From NCBI GenBank assembly GCA_963682055.1, contig OY821749.1, forward strand, positions 34,045,631 through 34,109,630: a DNA stretch of 64,000 bases, read 5' to 3'. Numbering within the stretch: the first letter of the stretch is position 1; every line of letters starts with the position of its first letter. A program made the translations under genes and the position numbers. Below are positions 10,550 through 22,282 of this stretch, piece by piece. Source of the DNA: Primula veris. Its lineage: Eukaryota > Streptophyta > Magnoliopsida > Ericales > Primulaceae. The notes below the pieces were generated by a model, which had not been told where the DNA came from, did no database searches, and was given only the letters and a program-made list of their open reading frames with translations.

Positions 10550-11855
10550 CCTGGTCCGCGAGGTGCCCAAGCCCGGACCGGTGTTTTTCTGCCTCAGCAG
10601 GGCTATCCTCTAAGCGTAGGGGGCTCGTCACCCCGGGCTCCCTAGACCTCAAGGGAAGAACCTCTGGCATAGGTTTCCCATGCTGGTCTATGTAAGTACG
10701 GGTACCGTCTGGCCCCACCCTGAAGTGGAGGACGGTACCGTCCGACCGGGTCTCAGTATAAACCCCGGCGGATGCAGGCGCGAATGAGGCATCGGCCAAT
10801 GCAGGAGCGGAGGAGGTCGACGTCACCGCCTTAGCCTTGCCGCCTGCCTTCAGCTTTGGCTTCGACGCCTTTCTAACCGCAGGCTCCACAGTGGCCTCAG
10901 CATCCCCCACGACCTTGGGAGGAAGGGTCGACTCCAGACCCTTCTCCTTCTCCCACCTTTCCCTGGAGTACCCCTCAGGACAGAAGGTCCTAGGGGGCCA
11001 TTTGAAGCTGTTCCCCTTGCAGGAGGTGGGGGAGCCACAGCTCAGAAGACGCTCCGCATCCCGGGCCCCTACGTCTGTCCCGTCTGGACCCCACCAGTTT
11101 AGGGCCATCTCCAACGCCTCTACGTTGGGTTCACCTAGGCCCCTGATCTTAGAGGCCACGGTGTATTTGTTTTCCTTTTTGCTCAGTACCCTCCCCGGCC
11201 TGAGCGGAAGGATCAGGTCGTCACGGGCAAGCCAAGGGCCCTCCACTACGACCACGTCTTGCGTGTAACCCCGATTCGAATCGGAGTTACCTGTGATCAG
11301 TTGATTGTGGGACCGGCACCTCAGGTAGGGCTGCCGGCTCTTAGATTGCGAGGTGGGCTCGGTCTGCAAAAATTCGTAGCAGGCCAAGAGCTCTTTAAGC
11401 CCCAGTGGCTCCGGGATGTCCGGGCCCAAGGCGACATTTAACGCCTCTATTCCGGCGCAAATCCGGTGCGCTTGCAGAGGCCACTGGCATGGAAGAGTCT
11501 GCGTCCAGGCGTAGAGCTCCGCCAGTAGCTCCGGAATAGGGAGGTGGGTACCCCCGTAGAGAAGAGTAGAGAGGGAGAGGGTTACCATATTCTTGGGATC
11601 AGACACGATCCCATTCACCTCGTCTGCAGTCGCGCAGGTCCGAAGTCGGAACTCCCCCCCTATGCCGCATAATTGGCAAAACTCGTCGAGGTCAGCCCCG
11701 TGCTGCCTGACCATGATACTGTTATCGTTCACCGCCACGGATATGGCCGGGTCGATAACCATCTCCCGGAATGGCAAGGCGTTCGCCATTACCTCAAGGC
11801 GCTTCGGTTGCGGGGCAACCATCGGGCCTTTTCCAGCACCGTGTTTGATAACCAT
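10550..11855 (-). CDS. Tat antisense gene, first exon (putative gypsy-type transposon protein)
   Basis: Minus-strand ORF starting at ATG 11855. It stays open to 10500, but a good donor (CAGG/GTAAGT) ends the exon at 10550. Residues of about 95-190, with LLYGGTHLPIPELLAELYAW and GLKELLACYEF, resemble the plant 'putative gypsy-type transposon' domain found in antisense ORFs of Tat-like elements. The C-terminal third is rich in K, P, A and S. A TATA box lies 122 bp upstream at 11977-11984. Oddity: joining 10550 to the next exon at 10455 by the best splice sites does not keep the frame, so the true junction is unknown or this copy is broken. No enzymatic motif is visible. Confidence 0.6.
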
Positions 11856-11976
11856 GATGGTTGGTTGTTTGATGAAATTTGCTAAGTGTGAAGTGTGAGG
11901 GAAGAGAGAGAACGGGCTGCTGTGTAAAAATTCTTAGTGAGAGAGTGAGAAAGTGAAAATGAGATTTCACTGAGGG

Positions 11977-11984
11977 TATTTATA
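11977..11984 (-). promoter_or_regulatory. TATA box for the antisense gene
   Basis: On the minus strand the sequence reads TATAAATA inside GGGCCTATAAATACCC. It lies 122 bp upstream of the ATG at 11855, which suits a start site near 11950 and a 5' UTR of about 95 bp. Confidence 0.6.
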
Positions 11985-11991
11985 GGCCCTC

Positions 11992-12032
11992 ACCAGAAGA
12001 TGAAAAGACATTTACCAGAAGGTGAAAAGACA
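11992..12032. repeat. Short direct repeat upstream of the antisense TATA
   Basis: Two copies of ACCAGAAGRTGAAAAGACA about 21 bp apart, just upstream (minus strand) of the antisense TATA box. Confidence 0.7.
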
Positions 12033-12087
12033 GCGGCGGTTCATTACACGAACTCCCACAAATAAATGCTACCACTCAATCGACGCA

Positions 12088-12250
12088 GTACACGTGTACA
12101 GCAAACAGAGGTCAACTGCCAAGTGTCACTCACCAGCCGTCTTAGCATTGATGGCATTGATGGAATCGAAGAGACAGAGGCGGCGCCTCATAAATGCTTG
12201 ATGGGCGTGCTCCACGTGTCAAAAATTCCAGAATACAAGAACACGTGTCG
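12088..12250. promoter_or_regulatory. Three G-box/ABRE-like motifs
   Basis: CACGTG cores at 12091-12096 (inside the perfect palindrome GTACACGTGTAC), 12213-12218 (CCACGTGTC) and 12242-12247 (ACACGTGTCG). They lie 105-265 bp upstream of the antisense TATA box. In plants ACGTGTC is the core bound by bZIP factors in abscisic-acid and stress responses. A role here is inferred. Confidence 0.55.
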
Positions 12251-12368
12251 GACTACACCAAGACGCCTCCACACCGTCGAGCATAAGAACACGATGACCG
12301 GAGCCCCCGTAACGACTATAGATCCCTGCAGACCTCGTCCTTAACGACGACTCCGGACAGGGAGCTGT

Positions 12369-13054
12369 TGGCGAGGGGATGTCGGCACCCCCTCGTCCGG
12401 ACCGATATCAACCCCACAACAGGCGATCCGGGCCTGTCAACCATGGGGCGACGCATCACCCCGGATCTTGAGGGCCGGACCGTTCCTAGGCCGGCCCAGA
12501 GAGACTTGCTGAGCACTCTTCCCCAATTAATGCTGCTGCTCCCTTGGGGGACCCTTTATGTGTTTCATCGACGTGGCCCAATCACAGGCCAGCCATGTGG
12601 GCCCCGGATGATGAACAGTGCCATTGTCAGAGTCATAAATGACCTGGAGCCGTTGGATCTTTATCAGACAGTGCAATGATCCAAGGGCTAATACGCCTTT
12701 GATCAGACTATATATACCCCCCCTAATACCAATTAGAAGGGGACGCAAAAAGTGAGACTAGAGAGATAAAGCTAAAAATATCCGAACTACCTGAACTTAT
12801 CCCGACACAATAGCTTGTAACCGGCCCGATCTCTCCCCTTTTTATTGTACACCTATCTTCAGTCTATATTGATACTGACTTGATCGTCGGAGAGGGTAAA
12901 CTCGGTTACAACCCCGGGCCCCTGTCCGTTGTTTGTGCAGGAGCGCAGATCGCCTCGTCATCAACGGAGTCATCAGCCTCGTCAGACACTTGGATAAGAT
13001 TGGAGCCGACGCGAATTGATTAAGCCGGGCCTAGGAAGAAAATTAGGCTCGCCA
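12369..13054 (+). repeat. 3' LTR of the Tat element
   Basis: 686 bp matching the 5' LTR base for base by eye, followed by AATAC at 13055-13059. The purine-rich stretch ending GGACAGGGAGCTGT just before it is a weak polypurine tract. The LTR TATA (12709-12716) points toward the importin gene. Confidence 0.95.
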
Positions 13055-13059
13055 AATAC

Positions 13060-13378
13060 TCCTTCCCTAAATAGTCGTCTAAATAAATACTAGTAAATAA
13101 TAATAATAATAAAAGTAATAGGGAGGAGGGGGGCAAAATAGCAAAAAATGTGGATGTGTTTTTGTTGTGATGAAGCCCTAGAGAAAAGAGTGTTTAAAAC
13201 AAAGGAACCAAACGAACATTCTCTAATCTCTCACCTAAATCATCAATCTCTTTCTCTTTCTCTTTCCTCTTAGCGCATCGCCCGCCACCTTTGTTTTTTG
13301 GCTATACATACATAAACATACTCTCTCTCTCTCTCCTCATCTTAAATAAAATAATATAAACGAGTATACAAACTTCCT

Positions 13379-13410
<32 letters not shown>

Positions 13411-13484
13411 CAGAGAGATAAAAGTGCCGCCGCCAGCAATCTCTCTCAGAGTGAAAAGAGTTAAAGAGAGGGGAAGATAGAGAG
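13060..13484 (+). promoter_or_regulatory. Importin gene promoter and 5' UTR
   Basis: 430 bp remain between the retrotransposon and the importin ATG. It contains (CT)n at about 13321-13335, an AATATAAAC TATA-like site near 13353, (TA)n at 13380-13390 and (CA)n at 13391-13405. The original promoter may extend to the other side of the element. Confidence 0.5.
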
Positions 13485-16400
13485 ATGGGTGGAGATGATG
13501 ATCGTAATAATGAAGAGGTAGAGATGATAGTTGGTGTTGGAGCAGACCCGGTTGCGTTTGAAACCCTAATTGTACATCTTATGTCTTCTGTTAATGATCT
13601 CCGTTCACACTCTGAATCTCTTTATAACATTATCAAACAATCTCATCCTGATTCCCTCTCTCTTAAACTCTCTCACCTCCTTCACTCCTCCCCTAACCCC
13701 GACTCTCGTGCCATGTCTGCTGTTCTCCTTCGTAAACACCTTACCTCTTCCCTCCATTCTACTAACTCTGATGACTTCATTACCTACTCTTCCCTTTCCC
13801 CTTCCACCCAATCCTCCCTCAAATCTATTCTTCTTGAATCTATCCATAGAGAGCCCGTCAAATCAATCTCCAAGAAGATATGCGATGCTGTTTCCGAGCT
13901 GGCTTCCTCCATCCTCCCAACTTCAGCAGCAAACAGTTGTTGTGGTGGGTGGCCTGAGCTTTTACCGTTCATGTTCAACTGTGTCATGTCCGACAATACA
14001 AGACTTAAAGAGTCTGCACTCTTAATATTCTCTGAGTTGGCTCCTTACATAGGTGATACCCTTCTTCTCCCCCACCTCCCCACTCTACATAACGTCTTCC
14101 TACAGTGCCTCTCCTCCGGTACCCCTGATGATGTCAGGATTGCCGCTCTCAGTGCCACTATTAATCTTATTCAGTCCCTCGATACCCCCATCCACACCGA
14201 CAGGTCTCCTTTCCCCCTCCCTCCCTCCCTCTTTATCTCTCTTTACTTTATTACTATTATTATTATTATTATTATTATTATTCATTGTGTTTCTCAATTC
14301 AGACTCTGTTTAACATGGGTTCGTTTCATGAGTTAGGGGTATTTATTGCCAACCTAAGCAACGGATTTATTACAACATACTTTCAGTTTTCTAGACTTGT
14401 AAAACCCCAACAATCTTCATCCTTGCCTTTTTCTTTTTCTTTTTCTTTTTATACTACAAAATTGATACTATTGCGAGGGGCTACCATTCGCTTATTTGCC
14501 CAAATTGTCGACCCAACCAGTACGATTTCTAGAAAGAAAAAAATACTTCAATTTACAGTATTCTCACATCTGAGTTACAAAAACACTTCATAGGTGGTTG
14601 AGATTGAAATAGGCAAATAGCTTCTCTTAGACTATTATTTCATTGAGATTCCTATGACACTTTTGTATATTTGCCAAATCAGTGTAATATAATACATAAG
14701 CCTATTCCTTTTAAGTTATTTAGCATTTTTGTAAGTAATCGACCTGAACGTATGAATTATACAAAACTTGCACTTTCTTCTCCCCTAGTGGTTGAAAGAA
14801 ATTGATTGGGTATTAAATATTGAACCAAGTAGTATGTATGATACAGGTTTCAGGACTTGCTGCCAGTCATGATGCAGACGTTGACAGAGGCATTAAATAA
14901 CGGACAGGAGGCTACAGCTCAGGAAGCTCTCGAGCTGATGATCGACTTGGCTGAGAACCAACCCAGGTTCTTAAGGAGACAGATCGTCGAGGTCGTAGAG
15001 TACATGCTCCAGATTGCCGAGGCTGACGACAGGCTGGAAGAGGGAACCCGCCACCTGGCGGTTGAGTTTGTTGTCACCCTTGCAGAGGCTAGAGAGAAAG
15101 CACCTGGGATGATGAGGAAGCTCCCCCAGTTTGTGAGCAGGCTGTTTGGGATACTCATGAAGATGCTTGAAGACGTCGAGGATGATCCCGTTTGGCACGC
15201 AGCGGACACAGAGGAGGACGAGGATGCCGGAGAGACCCAGAACTATGGCATGGGACAGGAGTGCTTGGACAGGCTGGCGATTTCGTTGGGCGGGAACACT
15301 ATTGTTCCTGTGGCTTCTGAAATTTTGCCTGTTTATTTGGGAGCTCCTGAGTGGCAGAAACACCACGCCGCTCTCATTTGCCTTGCTCAGATTGCCGAGG
15401 GTTGTTCTAAGGTATTTACGACAATGCTCTGAATGTGTTAAATTTTTATAATATTATGTAACTGTGGAAGGTGAAATACCGAGCCTGATCAGGCTTCCAA
15501 GATAACGCTGGCTGTTTATTGTTACTTGTAATCAAAAGAAAGTCTTCCAGTTAGTTGAAAAATATGCACAGGTGCAGAACGTAATGCACATTTGAACTTA
15601 TTGTTAAGATCAGTTCTAGACACTAATTTTCCTCATTAACATATACCATAGAGTGTACTATGTTATATATTAGTGGAACAATTTTTTGCAAACAAGAGAA
15701 AACTCTCTCAGACTCGCACAACCAAAATGACCATGGTCAAAATCAATAGCTATATCTACACCAAGTCTGAGAAAATAGGCCCAACAAAAGCTATAAAAAC
15801 AATCCAGTTGCAAAGAAGAGGTGTTTATACTTCAACCATGACATGGTAATCCAGTGTTTGATGTTACAAAGTTTTTTTTCTTGCATTCACACTAGCTTTA
15901 ACTTGAGTGATAATCCAACCTGGCTTCAATTTCTTTTCCTAAAAAACAACTAGGCTTCTAGCTCGCCAAATATAGTACACCATAGCTATGAAGTTGCAAT
16001 TTTCCTAGCCAGTTTGAACCACTCTGCAATTGTCCAAAGTTACTCATTATCAGCACAAACTTTTTTTGCATTTGGTTTTGCCTTCAACTATCAAGGTTCA
16101 AACATCTTTTCCCAACCAATCCAAGCCTTAAGTTGTTTGAAGGTACTCGGAAATGAACACCTTTTGCACTTTCAATGTATTCTACTACGACCTGCTTTCT
16201 CATTTAATTGTCGTCTAGGAAACTACGTGCAATTTCAAAATTTATACTAAGGTTTCCAAAATGGAAAATTTTAAAAGTTAATCATACAATTCAAGTGTTA
16301 AATTATATGACTAAATTTCAAAAATCTTCATTTCGGCAATTTTGATACAAGTTATTTGCCGGTCAAAATTGCATGTGGTTTCATAGAGGACAATCAGATG

Positions 16401-19400
16401 GGAACGAAAGGAGTAGTTTTGGTGAACTTGACATTAGACACCTAGTTGCAATCTGATTTGTTATAAAACATTGGTTGCCTTCAATTGCGGAGATGGAACT
16501 GAAATACCTTGATATTCACTAAAAGTATTACTATACATATTGCAGGTAATGATAAAAAATTTGGAACAAGTAGTTTCCATGGTTCTCAACTCTTTTCACG
16601 ATCCTCACCCCCGTGCACGGTGGGCAGCCATAAACGCAATTGGGCAATTATCTACCGATTTGGGCCCCGAATTGCAAGTTCAATACCATCAGAGAGTGCT
16701 CCCTGCCTTAGCTGCTTCTATGGACGACTATCAAAATCCACGCGTGCAAGCGCATGCTGCCTCTGCAGTCTTAAATTTTAGTGAAAATTGCACTCCTGAT
16801 ATCTTATTGCCTTATTTGGATGGGATCGTGAGCAAGCTGCTTGTATTGCTGCAGGTATGTGTATTCACATTTTCATTATACACATAGCTGACTTTGTTCT
16901 TATTAGATTATGTTTATGTGGGTGTTGAATATTATATACATATCTGAGTTTGATATATTGATTTATGTTCATGTGGGTGTTGAATATTATATACATATTT
17001 GAGTTTGATATATAGATTTATGTTCATGTGCGTGTTAAATAGATGTGGATACATGTCTGATATGATACCAATATGGCGATACGAAAAATTTAGGATGTAG
17101 GACACCTATCTGCTATTTGACTTATCAAAATGAATTAAGAACTTTTCATCAGTTGGTACCTATTATAATTGCTAAGACATAATTGAGCCTACAGTATAAG
17201 TAAGTTTCAACCTTCTCGTTTTATCATGATTTTACATTTTAACCCTTGCTCCGTTCATCGGGAAAAAAATTGAAATTTGGCCAGCCGCATCGCGTAGCAT
17301 GACACTCAGTTACAACAGTGATACGTGTCAATTGTGCTCTAAAATAACACAGAAAGAAACCCTAATTAAGTGCAGCAGTAAGTAGGGAGAGACAATACTG
17401 TCGAGAAAGTAAATATTACCACTGCTGATAATATTTACCAGATTAGATCACACCAGTGGGATGAGAAGAATGACGGTGGATCCAGAGCCGTTGAATGAGC
17501 AGCAGCAGGGTATTCTGGCCTGATGAGAATGTTAAATGAGAATATCCATTATCCAGTATGTCAAAGACTAAAGAAGCCAAAGATACTCCAAAATGCGTAT
17601 GTGATCCGTAACTGATAAGGTTCATGTTCAATGGTTGATCATTGAATGTATGTGCCTATGCTATTTTAGGTTGGAAATGAATATTCTGGCCTCACACCCG
17701 TCTAGTGTACTTTTGTTGTAGACAACTATCTGGTGTAAATTCTATAGTTGTGATGATATGTTTTTGCCAATCCTGGTGCACTCACAAGTTTCATTCCCTT
17801 TTATGTAGAATGGCAAGCAAATGGTACAGGAAGGGGCCCTGACTGCCTTGGCATCCGTCGCTGACTCATCTCAGGTAAGACACGTAATTAATAACAACTC
17901 CTTGGTACTTTGTCGTTCATTGATGGCTCTATTGACTGTTGACAGTAATGTTTACAGGCGCACTTTGAGAAGTATTATGGCGCTGTTATGCCCTACCTTA
18001 TAAATATTTTAGTGAACGCGAAGGACAAGGCAAACCGTATGCTGCGCGCTAAATCTATGGAATGTATTAGTCTTGTGGGAATGGCTGTTGGAAAAGAAAA
18101 GTTCAGGGATGACGCTAAGCAGGTTAGTACCTGCTCACTGTCTCTTTAATTATATAATATACTGTTGCATCGACTGAAAGGGCCATGTGTTCTTTATGAA
18201 GGTTATGGAAGTACTAATGTCATTGCAAGGATCACAGTTGGAGACAGATGATCCAACATCAAGCTATATGTTACAGGTGTGTATTTGTTGCTCTTATCAC
18301 ATATCAGCAGATTTACGAGTTCCTACAGAATTGTTGCCTTGTTTTACAAAGTAATGTAAAATGGATCTTTTACCGTGATACGCTATAGGCATGGGCAAGA
18401 CTATGCAAATGTCTAGGACAGGATTTTCTCCCTTACATGACAGTTGTTATGCCGCCTTTGCTTCTGTCTGCTCAACTCAAGCCTGATGTGACCGTCACGA
18501 CTGCTGATTCAGATGCTGATATTGACGATTCTGATGATGAAAGGTCAGATTATCTTCTTTTTATTTTCTGGGGTGCCGATGCTCTCCTTTTCTTTTCCTG
18601 TTATAATCTTTGCTCCAAGTAAATACCACATTTTGGTCGTGTCAATATTGTTTAGATAAAATGTGGTTAACAAAGCTTCCTCACTTTAGCTTCTCTACCG
18701 TGTTTCCCCCGGAAGGCTATTCTTTTATTTTCTCAAGTCCGACTTTCCTAAGCAGAAAGGTAGAAGGGCTGCTCATTTAAGCGCTTAAGCACGACAATAT
18801 TTTCTTTAACAATCACTACATACAATTTATTCATACTAATCCAGGAGATCTATAATTGAGAAATTTGAGAAGAGATCAAAGATAAGTTATCAAATTTTCT
18901 ATTTCTCCAATTCGAATAGGATTTGTTGATTTTATAATTCAGTTCAAAGGTCGTCCTTACAAACAATCATTGCACTTTTTATACACTTGCTTTAGTGTTT
19001 TTTTATTTCTTATTAAAAAATACGCTACTAACTAGCCACTATGAATCTACTATATGTAGTCCGTGCATATTAATATCATATGTGGAGACATTTATTTTTT
19101 CCATTGAATTATTGCAGCATTGAGACTATTACTCTGGGGGATAAAAGGATAGGAATAAAGACGAGTGTTTTGGAAGAAAAAGCAACAGCTTGCAACATGT
19201 TGTGTTGCTATGCTGATGAATTGAAAGAGGGATTTTTCCCATGGATCGATCAAGTAAGTTCACATGCATACCCAATAGTTTTATTTCAGCCTATCTAGGT
19301 TTATGAAATTCACAAAGAATTTTGTTACAGGTTGCTCCAATTTTGGTCCCGCTTCTCAAATTTTATTTTCATGAAGAAGTTAGAAGTGCTGCAACTTCAG

Positions 19401-22282
19401 GTATAACAGCTTTAAAAGCGAGCAGGCAGCTTCAAATGAGAACAGACAATTGATCCCTCTGTAATCTGTTGTAACATTTTGACACCGTTTTTCTACAACA
19501 ATGTAGCAATGCCGGAGTTGATGCGTTCTGCCAAATTAGCAATTGAAAAAGGGCTATCTCAGGGTCGCAACGAGTCTTATATAAAACAACTGTCTGATTT
19601 TATTCTACCCGCTTTGGTGGAAGCTTTACACCAGGTAAAAAAAAAAACTTCTGTTCAATTTATTGCTACTGCTATTGATTGTTCTCGATAGCATGAAAAG
19701 TTTTCTTGCTCTTGACGAGTCTGACTCCTTTATGCTACTTTGAATGGATTCAGGAACCTGAGACAGGCATTTGTGCAAGCATGTTGGGTTCTTTGAACGA
19801 ATGCTTAGAGGTATTTATAATTTTTCTCTAAAGTGGAAATTTCTTAACTTTTAGTATCCTGATTGGTTTAAGCTTCTATCGAGGTGCCAATTTTCTGTGT
19901 GGCATGCTATTACTTTTTTGTTGTTGTTAGATGATGTGAGCTGTGAATGTTATTTAGGTTTTGATCTTTTGAATAAACCACATTGGCTATCAGATTTCAG
20001 GGCCTCTTTTGGATGAGAAACAGGTTAAGAGCATTGTTGATGAGATAAAGCAAGTAATAACTGCCAGCTCAGCAAGAAAAAGAGAAAGAGCAGAAAGAGC
20101 CAAAGCAGAAGACTTTGATGCCGAAGAAGGGGAATTTTTGAAGGAGGAAAATGAGCAAGAAGAGGAACTCTTTACTCAAGTTTGTAGCCTCTGATTAGTA
20201 TGTTTGTTTTGTTTTAGAAACATTTTTATCATATTTTTTTACATTATGTGCTTTTGTATGATCCAGGTTGGTGATTGCTTGGGCACTCTCATCAAAACGT
20301 TCAAGGCCTCTTTTTTGCCATTTATTGATGAGTTATCGCCATACTTGACTCCTATGTGGGTAAGTTCATTCTAAGCTTAATACATCATGTGCTTATGATG
20401 TCACCGGAAAATAGAAGTTTGCATAATCTCCCTTTTAGCCATATTTGTTAATTAAATGCCGAGCTGTTTGTATTGCTGAAATATGTATGGCCTGCATCCA
20501 ATATTTTACTGTAGCATTTCGTCTTCTCTTAGAAGGAATTAAGAGAATGTGGATTTTTTTGGGTACATTTGAGTAATTTCTGCCATGCAGGGTAAGGATG
20601 CAACTGCCGAGGAGAGAAGAGTTGCTATCTGTATATTTGATGATGTTGCAGAGCACTGTCACGAAGCAGCCCTTAAGTAAGCATTTATGATTTACCTTTT
20701 AAGTTTGAAATTGAAGTTTATTTTTACTAGTCCTTTTCCTGGCATTCTATTTGTGACGTGCTGCATTTTATTTCTATACAGATACTACAATACTTATCTT
20801 CCTTTCCTATTGGAAGCATGCAAGGATGAAAATTCTGATGTTCGCCAGGTCATCCTCTAATAACAGTTACCTTTTTTTATGGTCATTTGTGTCAAAGCTT
20901 CTTGTAAATTGCGTATTTTCGTAATTTCAGGCAGCTGTTTATGGAGTTGGTGTATGTGCGGAATTTGGTGGAGTAGTTTTCCGGCCACTTGTTACAGGTA
21001 AACGACTTTCTTTACTTCAATCTTAGCTCTCCTGATGCTTCTATCTTAGTGCTGACATTGTTTTGTATCTTGCAGAGGCTCTTTCTTGTCTGGATTTGAT
21101 AATAAGGCATCCTAATGCGCAGCATTCAGATAATGTGATGGTTTATGATAATGCCGTTTCAGCACTTGGCAAAATTTGTCAATTCCATCGTGATTGTGTT
21201 GATGCATCGCAGGTAGATTAAACTCTAAAATTCTCTGTTTTCTTTTGAGCAAGTAACATTAGTTCTACTCTACATATTTCCCCAATGCTATAGGCTTTGA
21301 CAATTTTAGATGTTTCTTGCCGAAATTGTACCGCTTCTGCTCTGTTGTGGCAAATTCATGTGCCATCTAGATAAGATTAACTATTTAATATATATTACTT
21401 CACCCACTTTGACTTAAATTGAGGTGTACATAGTAGCTCTTCAGTTTTTACGAGTTACAATAGAGATGAACTACATGAAGCGAGGTTGTTTGTCAGGTTA
21501 TTCGTATTTCCGAATTTAAGGTCTCAAACATTTTTTTGGTCTTAACTTCAAGTTTGTATCCATGAATTATGATGGAGACATGCCGACAATAATATCATAA
21601 AGTGCTTTCTTTGCATATTCTATTTATTTGACACCCAATGGTTGTGATTGTTATTAAATCTAGCAGATTATCCCCGCATGGCTAAGCTGTCTACCTATTA
21701 AGAGCGACTTGATCGAGGCCAAAGTTGTACACGATCAGCTTTGTTCTATGGTAGAAAGGTCATTCAACTTTCTTCACGGCTTACCATCTGAACTAGACCT
21801 ATTCACTATTTTTTAAATTCTCCGCATTTCGTACTCACTTGGAAAACAACATGAACAGGTCTGATGGTGAACTATTGGGTCACAATCATCAATATCTTCC
21901 CAAAATTGTTTCTGTTTTTGCAGAGGTATCCGTCCTCTTGTCTCTTTGAGCTGTAAATCCAAATGTTCGAATATTATTATGCTAGTACAGAAAAATGTCG
22001 TCTACGCCTAGTAGCCATTTTGGACTTTAACCATTTTGGACTTTAACCATTCGTCCATAAGCAACTTACCTTTCTGGTTTATCTTTGTTTTCTATGTTTT
22101 ACTTTCTTATATCTTGAAATTTTTGTTGATAGGTTCTGTGTGCGGGGAAAGATTTGGCCTCAGAGCAAACAGCTGGGAGGATGGTGAACCTGTTAAGGCA
22201 GCTCCAACAAACATTACCATCAACTTTTTCTTCATTGCAACCTCAGCAACAACTTGCACTACAATCCATCCTCACATCCTAA
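13485..22282 (+). CDS. IMB3: Importin-5-like karyopherin beta (IMB3/KETCH1 type)
   Basis: Nuclear import receptor of HEAT repeats. The Arabidopsis counterpart At5g19820 (KETCH1, emb2734) imports HYL1 and ribosomal proteins. Twenty exons: 13485-14203, 14847-15411, 16546-16854, 17809-17874, 17958-18122, 18202-18276, 18389-18543, 19118-19253, 19331-19400, 19507-19634, 19754-19810, 19994-20179, 20267-20359, 20591-20676, 20782-20848, 20931-20997, 21076-21212, 21667-21758, 21859-21925, 22133-22282. All joints are GT-AG and in phase, giving about 1129 aa, close to the family length of about 1100. Landmarks: RAMSAVLLRKHL near the N-terminus, DPHPRARWAAINAIGQLSTD, the acidic loop DSDADIDDSDDE, SARKRERAERAKAEDFDAEE, and the end LALQSILTS. 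No frame breaks. Intron 2 holds a MITE-like remnant. Confidence 0.93.
14241..14282. repeat. (ATT)n microsatellite in importin intron 1
   Basis: About 13 ATT/TTA units just inside intron 1, after a CCCTCC-rich stretch. Confidence 0.9.
16183..16416. mobile_element. Decayed Stowaway-like MITE in importin intron 2
   Basis: Left end CTACTACGACCTGCTTTCTC and right end GGGAACGAAAGGAGTAG are inverted repeats of each other. Internal words (AAACTACGTGCAATTT, GCAATTTTGATACAAG, GCCGGTCAAAATTGCATG) match the intact MITE at 43104-43230. It is diverged and about 230 bp long. Confidence 0.6.

Larger units (their letters stand above)
2236..13054 (+). mobile_element. Ty3/Gypsy LTR retrotransposon, Tat type, complete
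   Basis: Complete 10.8-kb element: 686-bp LTRs (2236-2921 and 12369-13054), TG...CA ends, and a 5-bp target duplication AATAC at 2231-2235 and 13055-13059. Order inside is primer-binding site, gag-protease, then RT, RNase H, a second RNase H and integrase, then tandem repeats, an antisense gene region and the 3' LTR. Integrase after RT defines Ty3/Gypsy. The additional RNase H and the long region between pol and the 3' LTR are marks of the Tat lineage (Ogre, Retand, Grande and relatives). Base composition is clearly richer in GC than the host DNA. The LTRs look identical, so the insertion is recent. One frame change between protease and the rest of pol may affect function. Confidence 0.95.
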
